A stretch of DNA of 64,000 bases from Cryobacterium sp. (GTDB lineage: Bacteria > Actinomycetota > Actinomycetes > Actinomycetales > Microbacteriaceae). Made by a program: the position numbers and the translations under genes. Position 1 is the first letter of the stretch; every line of letters starts with the position of its first letter. The stretch spans positions 52,648 to 116,647 of the forward strand of contig JAHBSW010000001.1 of NCBI GenBank assembly GCA_019638935.1, in the 5' to 3' direction. Positions 52,501 through 61,500 of this stretch are shown in pieces. The notes beneath the pieces were generated by a model. That model was not told where the DNA came from. It made no database searches and was given only the letters and a program-made list of their open reading frames with translations.

Positions 52501-55500
52501 GGGAGCATCGACCACCGGCGCCGGAACCGCGGCGGTCGGTATCGCCCTCGGACTCACGATCGCCGAGCACCGCGCGGCCGCGACGCTCGCACGCAACGTC
52601 AGTGCCGGTGGTGACGTGCGACTCGCGGCGACAAGCGTTTCGAGCGCCGCAGCGACAGGTGAGGCGTCGGCGGAGGGAGCCCCCGAAGACGACGGCAGTT
52701 CACCGAGCGTCGACGATCAGGTGGCCGACCAGCGCGGTTTCTCCGATGACGTCGCGAGCAAGAACGGGCTGAGCGGGCCAAGCTCCGCCGAGGCTCCGAA
52801 CGCCGAGACCTCTGACGGATCGATCGCGGTCGCCGCAGCGGTCGGCGTCGTCATCTCGACCGTCACCGCCGAGACCGTCATCACCGCCGCCGTCACGTCG
52901 ATCACCGCAGAAGGCACCGTCACCCTTGCCACGACTGCTGCGGCCGATGCCTCAAGCACCGCAGACGGCTCCGCGACGGGCGGTGGAACAGCGGCCATCG
53001 GCGCCGGAGTCGCCCTGACCCTGTCGACACTGCGCAACCTCGCGATCGTTCCGAACACCGTCTCGATCACCGCGAGCGGACTTACCGTCTCTGCGACGGC
53101 CGCGGCCGACGGCGGAGACGATCTGTCGACCGTGTCGGCGGCTGCCGCATCCGGTGCCGCTGGTGATGTGTCGGTCGCCGGTTCCGTCGCCATCGCACTC
53201 GTCGACCACGAGACTCTCGCCACCGTTCGCGGCAGTGTCGCGCTCGGTGGAGGTGATCTCACCGTCACTGCGGAGTCGAAGCTCAGCGTCACGGTTGCGG
53301 CACTGCCGGTCGGCGACGATATCGGCGCTTCGAGCGTCGGTGTCGGGATCTCCTTCGCGCTGGCCATCGTCGATGCGACGACTACGGCCTCTGTCGTCAA
53401 CGGCGTTCTCATCACCGGTCTAGGCAATGCCTCACTCGACGCCAGCTCGCTCGCGACGACGAGAGTCGAGGCCCGCATGGGCACCAAGGTGACCGGCAGC
53501 GTCGCCGCGACTCCCGCCATCGCCATCGCCCTCTCAACCGTGACCGCTGAAGCATCCGTGGGAACAGGCGCCCTGCAGACCCTCAGCGGGTCGCTCAGCA
53601 TCATCGCCAACCTCGATGCCTCCGCCTCGGCGATCGCTGACGCCGAGGCGGTCGGAGCGACGACCGCGGCAATCGGCATCGCTCTCGGCCTCACTATCGC
53701 CAAACACACTGCGACCGCGCAGCTCGCGCGCAACGTGAATGCTGCGCAAGACGTGACGCTGCGCGCGACGGGGATCTCCGCGGTCGTCGCCGAGGGCACG
53801 GCATCTGCGGGCGGTGCACCAGCCGAGACGCCGGAAGACTCCGACCCTGATGCGGATGGCGCGAGCGGCGTGGACAAGAAGGTCGGCGATCAGCGCAACC
53901 ACGCGAACCAGGTCGCCGGCAGTCGCGGGCTCGCCGACTCGGGCGATGCCAAGGCTCCGAAGGCGGAGACCTCCGACGACTCGGTCGCCGTCGCGGCAGC
54001 CATCGGCGTCGCGATCTCGACGGTCACGGTGCGCACGATCATCACCGCGAATGTCTCGACGATCGTCGCCGGAGGCACCGTCACTCTCGCTTCCGCCGCC
54101 AATGCCGACGTCTCGAGCGGCGGCGATGGTTCAGCGACCGATGGCGGAACGGCCGCGATCGGCGCCGGCGTCGCGCTGAGCCTCTCGCGCGTCGTGAATG
54201 AGGCGATCATCCCCGGCACGCTCTCGGTGACCGCCAACTCGCTGCGGCTCTTCGCGACGGTTGCCGACAATGGCGCCGACCAGACCGCAACCGTCACGGC
54301 TGCGGCGTCGGCTGGTGCCGCCGGCGGGGTGTCGGTGGCAGGCTCGGTGGCGATTGCGATCATCGATCAGGACACGCTCGCAGCCGTCTATGGAACGGTG
54401 CTGCTCACCGGTGGCGATCTGCTGATCACGGCCCGTTCTGCGCTCGAGTCGATGGTCACCGCACTGCCGGGACTCGATGGCGCGTCGGGTGACAGCGTCG
54501 GCATCGGCATCGCCTTTGCGCTCACGATTCTCGACGACGACACGCAGGCTCTCATCGGCAACGGCGTCTCGGTCATGGGGGCCAGGGACATCGTGGTCTC
54601 GGCAGCCGCAGAGACCACGGCGACCAGCGAAGCCCGCATGGGTGCCGCCGCGACCGACAGCGGCGGTGTCGCCGTGACCCCCGCGGTCGCGATCACGCTC
54701 TCCAACGTCTCGACGAGCGCGCGCATCGGCACGAGTACCGCGACGCTGGTCGTGTTGCGTGACCTCGTTCTCACAGCCGATCAGAACGCCTCGGCCTCAG
54801 CGATCGCGGGAGCATCCGCGACCGCGGGCCAGGCGGCCATCGGCGTCGGCCTCGCGCTCACGATCGCACCGCACGGCGCCCTCGCGACGCTGGCGCGCAA
54901 TGCGACCGCTCTCCGCGACATCCTGCTGACCGCTGTCTCGATGTCGGCCGCGTCTGCCTCGGCGACTGCGTCGGCCGCGGGCTCGCCGCCGGAATCCGGC
55001 ACCCCCGAGACGCCCGACAGCGAGGGACGCACGGGCGTCGACAAGCAGGTCGCCACGCAGCAGAGCCACGCCGACAAGGTGGCCGGCGACAATGGCGTTG
55101 CCAACTCGGGCGGAGCGGATGCGCCGGCCGCAGAAACCTCGGACGGTGCGGTCGCCGTCGCCGCCGCGGTCGGTGTCGTGATCTCCACGATCACGGTCGA
55201 AGCCGGGGTCACCGCCGACGTCACCCTGCTCGTGGCGGGCAGCACGGTCGAGCTCGCGTCGTCGGCAAATGCCGATGCGGCAAGCTCGGCTGACGGCTCG
55301 GCGACCAACGGCGGAACTGCCGCGATCGGTGCGGGGGTCGCGATCACCCTCGCGACCGTGACCAACCGGGCGATCGTTCCGGCCTGGCTCACCGTGCACG
55401 CCGAGAATCTGATCCTGTCGGCCACGGTGGCGAGCAGCGGCGCCGACCACACGGCCACGGTCTCCGCTGCGGCGGTCTCGGGCGCCGCAGGCGGTGTCTC

Positions 55501-58500
55501 GGTCGCGGGGTCGGTCGCCCTCGCCATCATCGATCAGGACACGCTCGCCGGAGTGTACGGCACCGTCGTGCTCACCGGGGGCGATCTCGTGATCATCGCC
55601 GCCTCTGATCTCGACGTGACGGTGTCGGCCCTGCCCGCCGACGGCGGAGTGAGCGGCACCGATGTCGGTGTAGGCATCTCATTCGCACTCACGCTCGTGA
55701 CCGACGACGTGCTCGCGGTGATCGCGGATGGCAGGTCGGTGACGGGAGCGCGCAACGTGGAACTCTCGGCCTCGGCGCTCACCGTCGCCATAACCACCGC
55801 CCGCATGGGGGCGAAGGCCACGGGCGTCGCGGTCACGCCCGCCATCGCGATCACCATCTCGAACGTGACGACGAGCGCCCGCATCGGCACGGGCGCGCTC
55901 GACGGAGACGGCCAGCCGGTTCCTCTCGAGACGAGCGGATCGGTGTCGATCATCGCCTCGCAGGATGCCTCGGCATCGTCCATTGCCGACGCGGAGGCCG
56001 CGGCGGGTGGGGATGCCGCCGTGGGCTTCGGGCTCGGGCTCACGATCGTCAACCACGGCGCGACGGCGACGCTCGCCCGAAACCTCATCGTCGGCGTCGA
56101 CGTCACTCTTCGGGCCACGAGCCGCTCGGTGGCCGCAGCCGCAGGGTCGGCATCAGCGTCGGGTGCGCCGCCCGACGACGGTTCGGGTTCTGATGTCAAC
56201 AGCACGGCGGCCGACCAGCGCGGCTACGCCGATACGGTGTCGACCCGCAATGGCGGCACCGGCTCGGGCACGGCTCAGCCCGCGGATGCAGAGACCTCCG
56301 ATGGCACGGTTACGGTCGCGGCCGCCATCGCCATCGTCGTCTCGACCGTCGTCGCCCAGGCGGAGATCACGAGCGACGTCACCTCGATCATCGCGGGTGG
56401 CACGGTGACCCTCGCGTCGAGCGCGAACAGCGACGCGACGACGAATGCCGACGGCTCGGCCACTGATGTCTCGGGCACCGACGGACAGAAGGCCGCGATC
56501 GGTGCGGCAGTGGCGATCAGCGTCTCCAACGTCGAGAACCTCGCCCTCGTTCCCGCGTGGTTGACGATCGAGGCGCATTCGCTCGTCGTGTCGGCGACCG
56601 TCACCGAGGTCGGCTCCGACACCTCCTCGACCGTGTCGGCCGAGTCGGCGGCGGGTGCCGCGGGCGGTGTGTCGGTGGCGGGCTCGGTCGCGATCGTGGT
56701 CGTCAACCAGGAGACTCGCGCCGCAGTCGAGGGCGTGGTCGTCCTCAGCGGCGGTGACGCCCTGATCGAGGCGGCATCGGCTCTGACCTCGACCGCGAAG
56801 GCCCTGCCGGTCGGCGTGGGCAGCAGTTCGACGGGTGACGTGGGCGTCGGCGTCTCCTTCGCGCTCAACCTCATCTGGGACGACACGAGCGCCGAGCTCG
56901 CCCAGGGCGCAGTGCTCACCGGTGCACACGACCTCACGATGACGGCGGGTGCCCGCGTCGACGCCGAGACCGAGGCGCGGATGGGCGCCGCCGTGAGCGA
57001 TGGCGGCAGCGCGGCTGTCGCACCCGCCATCGCTGTGACCGTGTCGGATGTCACCACCTGGGTCTCCCTCGGCGCCTTGTCGGATGCGAACCTCATCGAG
57101 ATCAGCGGTTCCCTCGTCGCCAACGCCACCCAGCGAACCTCAACGCTGACCACGGCAGGCGCCTCGGCCGCGGGCGGATCGAGCGCATCCGTCGGTGTCG
57201 CTCTCGCCCTCACCCTCGCGAACCACACGGTGCGGTCGAGCACCGATCGCAACGTGACGGCGGGCGGTGGCATCGAGTTCGGGGCGTTCGGCTCCTCGCA
57301 CAATGAGGCGACCGCTGAGGCATCCGCGAGCGGGGCACCGTCGCAGACCGCCAACAACGGCCAGACGAGCAGCACGAGCGGTGGCAGCGTCGCCGACAAG
57401 CTCACGACGCAGCGCAACCACGCGAACTCCACGAGCAGCTCCAACGGCGGCAAGGGCGTGCGCAACGCGAGCTCGAACCCCTCGCCCGCGTCGTCCGACG
57501 GTGAGGTTTCGGTGGCAGCGGCCATCGCGCTGACAATCGCCGACGTCTCGGCCACGGCGCAGCTGCCGAGCGGCCTCACCCTCATCGCGGGCGGGGCGGT
57601 CGCGCTTCGCTCCAGCCAGAACGTCGACGGCATCTCCACCGCCGACGGCACCGCCGTGCACGCGTCGAGTGCCGGAATCGGTGCCGCGATCGCCCTCACC
57701 GTCGTGATGCTCGAGAACCGCGCGACACTCGGTGAGAACACGACGGTCATCGCCAACGGCTTCAGTGCCGAGGCCACCATGACCGATGTCGACGGCGACC
57801 TCGTGCACACCTTCACCGCGGCGGCCTCGTCGGGTGCCGGATCCACCGACGTCAGCGTCGCCGGCTCGCTCGCCCTCAACGTCGTGATCGCCGTCACCGA
57901 GGTGGTCATCCCGTCATCCGCGACCCTCGATGCGGGCACGGGCGATGTCGTGCTTCGGGCCGAGAACTACCGCACCGACACCGCGACGGCGAAGGCGGAT
58001 GCCGGTCTCAGCTCGGGTGCGAGCGTCGGCGTGGGAGCGTCGGTTGCGATCAACCCCATCATCGACAACGTGACCCGTGCCGAGATCGAAGACGGCGCGA
58101 CCGTCACGGGTGGCCACAACGTGACGATCGAGGCGCTCTCCTCCGACACCGTCGTCACCGAGGTGACGGCGGGCTCCGCGGGCGGCACGGCGATAAGCCC
58201 CGCTGTGGCCGTCGCCGTCGTCGAGCACAAGACCCTTGCGCGCATCGGCACCTCGACCGACGGAGCCTGGACGGTGACCGGCTCGATCCTCGTGCGAGCC
58301 GAGCACACCGGGTCGACCACCTCCTCGGGCAATGCAACGGCGGCGGGGGACGGGGTCGCGGTCGGCGCGGTCATCGTCGTCAACGTCATTCTCATCGACA
58401 CCCTCGCCGACACGGGGCGTTCTCTCACCGCTGGCGGTTCGATTACCCTCGCGGCGCGCACGGTGACCTCGGGCTCGGCCGAGGCTCAGGCGAGCGCCGA

Positions 58501-61500
58501 GGGCAAGTCGACCTCGACGGCGGGTGGCAGCAACTCCGATCAGCAGGCACAGCACCAGCTGAACAACACCCCCGCAACCTCGGGCAAGACCTCCGCGCTG
58601 CCGAGCTCGAGCACCCAGGTGAACAACGCGAACGGTCAGGCCTCCTCGCAGGGGGGCCAGGGCAGTGACGGCGTCGGTGTGGGTGCCGCTGTCACCGTGA
58701 ACTGGATGATCGTGCGCACCATCGCCGAGATTCCGGCGAACCTCGCCATCGTCGCGGGCGGCACGGTCGGTGTTCTCGCCGAGAACGGAACCTCGGCCAC
58801 TGCCAAGGCGACGGGTACGACGCTCAAGCTGAACAGCACCAATATCGGCGCGGCGATCGCGCTCAACGTGGTCGATCTCGAGGCGCGTGGTTCGATCGGC
58901 ACCGATGTCAGCATCACGGCGGGCGGCGATGTCACGGTCACGGCACAGACTCCGAGCGGTCTGCGCAACGACTTCGTGGCCTGGGCCGTGTCGGCCGCGG
59001 GGGGCAATGGTCAGGCGAGCGTCGCTGGCTCCGTCGCCGTTCAGGTTCTGCTGCTGCACAACGAGGCGAGCATCGCCGAGGGCGTGACCATCGTCACCGA
59101 CGGCGGCCTCGCGCTGCGGGCGAGCAACCCGATGGGGCTGCAGTCGATCGCCGCCGCCGGTGGCCTCTCGCTCTCGGGCAACGGCGTGGGTGCGGCGATC
59201 GTCGTCAACGTCATCGAGTCCGACACGATCGCGCGCATCGCCTCCAGCTTCGCGAACCCGACCACGGTCGACACGCGAGGCGCGATCGAGCTGCGCGCCG
59301 AGACCTCGCTCGTCGCGCTCGCCGTCGACGTGCTGCCCATCGCTGTTCCGAACTTCACCTCGATCGCGCTCGCAGGCGGAGCAGGCGGCGGCACCATCGG
59401 AATCGGCGGCTCGCTCATCGTCGACGTCGTATCGCACAATGCGCACGCCACGATCGGCGACGCCGCGTCGATCAACGTCAACACCGGAGCGCAGTCCGGC
59501 CAGTCCCTCGCCCTCATCGCCACCAACGACAGCGAGTACGTCGAGCTTGCGGGTGCCCTCGGTCTCACCACCGGAAGCGCCGGGGTCGGATTCGCGCTCG
59601 TGCTGGGCATCCACAACAAAGACACCCGCGCATCCATCGGTGACGGCGTCACCGCTCTCGTCGGCGGCGACGTCACCCTGCGCGCCGAGGCGAGCGAATC
59701 GTTCACGCTCATCGCCGCGGGTGCCGCAGCGGCCGGAACCGCCGGGGTCACCGGCTCGTTCATCGTCCTGATCATCAACCAGGGCGACTCCGAACCCGGC
59801 ACCCGAGCCATCATCGGTGGCGGCCAGGCGAACCCGACCACGGTTCGCGCGGACGGCAACATGACCCTGAACGCGGCCGACCTCGTCGGCTCCTCCTGGC
59901 TCGTCGCCGGTGGCGTTGCGGTGGGTGGCACCGCGGGCGTGGGCGTCTCTGCGGTCGTTCTCGTGCGCACCGGAATCGTGGATGCGGGAATCGCCGCCTA
60001 CGACGTGATCGACTCGAAGGGCGCGACCGGCCTCTCGATCACGGCGACCCAGTCGGCAGACTTCGATCTCACCGCGGTGGCGGGTGCCGTCGGCGGCACG
60101 GCGGGCGTTGCCGGCTCGGCCTCGGTCGCGGTGCACAGCAACACCACCCATGCGCGCATCGACCGCGGCGCCAGGGTCAACGAGGACAACGTCGGAGCCA
60201 GCGCAACCCAGGGTGTCGCGCTTGCGGCTCGCGACGACACCATCTCGTCGGGCAAGGCCGGCGCACTCGCTCTCGGCGGCACGGCGGGTGTCGGCGTCGG
60301 TGCCGACGTTCAAGTCATCACCAAGGACACGCGCGCATGGATCGCCCCCGGCGTCGAGCTGGCGGCGAACGGCAATGTCACGGTCGACGCCACCTCGACC
60401 GAGAAGGTGCTCTCGATCTCGGCCGGTGGCGCGGGCAGCGGCACCGTCGGCGTCGCGGTCAACGCGAGCGTCTCGGTGCTCACGATCACGACACAGGCAT
60501 CCATCGGCGAACAGTGCGCAACATCGACCGCCACGACGACGGCCTGCGCCAGCTCGCGCACGACCGTTCACGCGGGCGGCAGCGTGCGAGTTGCGGCCCT
60601 CGCCCAGCTCGAGCTCGACGTCATCGCGGGCAACATCGCCGTCGGCGGTGTCGTGGGCGTGGGTGCGGCAGCGGCGGTTCCCGTCGTCATCCGCAGCACG
60701 ACGTCGTTCATCGGCGACAACTCCATCGTCGTCGCGCTCGGGATGCTGGGCAGCGGCATCCGCGTGCACACCGGCGGTTTCGAGGTCGTCGCCATCGACA
60801 CGCGGTTCACGCCCGCGACGGCGATCCAGGGCGACGGCGTCACGATCGAGCTCGGCTACGAGCACGGACTGCGCGACGGACAGACCGTGCTCTACGACGC
60901 GGGTGGCGGCGCCGCTATCGGTGGCCTGACCGACGGCGAGTCCTACGTCGTTCACGTCATCTCCGCCACGCGAGTGCAGCTGTCACCCGTCGGCGGTGGC
61001 GCCGTGATTTCGCTCACGGCTCCTGGCGACGGCGGCGAGTCGCACCGCCTGGTCGACACGCTCAGCGCTTCTCTGCCGCAGAGCACCGCACCCTACTTCG
61101 ACCCGAGCAAGGCCGGAGCTGTCGCAGGCACTGTCGTGACGCTTCCCTACAGCCACGATCTGGTGACCGGCGACGCCGTCATCTACAGCTCCGGCGGTGG
61201 AGCGGCGATCGGCGGCCTCGTCGACGGCGGCACCTACTACGTCACAGTCGTCGGCGGCACGCTGCGGCTGTCGGAGACCAAGGGTGGCCCCTTCATCGTG
61301 CTCGACGCCTCGGTCGCGACGGGTCGCGCCCACAGCATCGTCGCCCAGGGCGACCAGCCCTCGCCGCCCGCCGAGGCGACCTCGGGCTTGCGCACGGTCA
61401 CGGTCAATGCCGAGGACGGCTTCGTCGGCATCTCGGTGACCGCCAACAGCAGTGCCGATATCGCGGGCGTCGGTGTGAGTGCCGGCGTGGGCGGCACGGT

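Noticed and set aside
47020-58640. Evenly spaced repeats considered as a CRISPR-like or satellite DNA array
   Set aside because: The period is ~1.15 kb, the units are diverged at DNA level and conserved as protein, and they are in frame throughout. This is a coding super-repeat.
46109-60955. Very long minus-strand open frames (up to ~1,080 codons) across the giant gene
   Set aside because: They read as Arg/Asp/Gly/His-rich text with no family resemblance. They arise because the plus-strand codons are GC-rich and end in C or G, leaving few antisense stops. The plus frame shows repeat conservation at protein level, so they are shadows.
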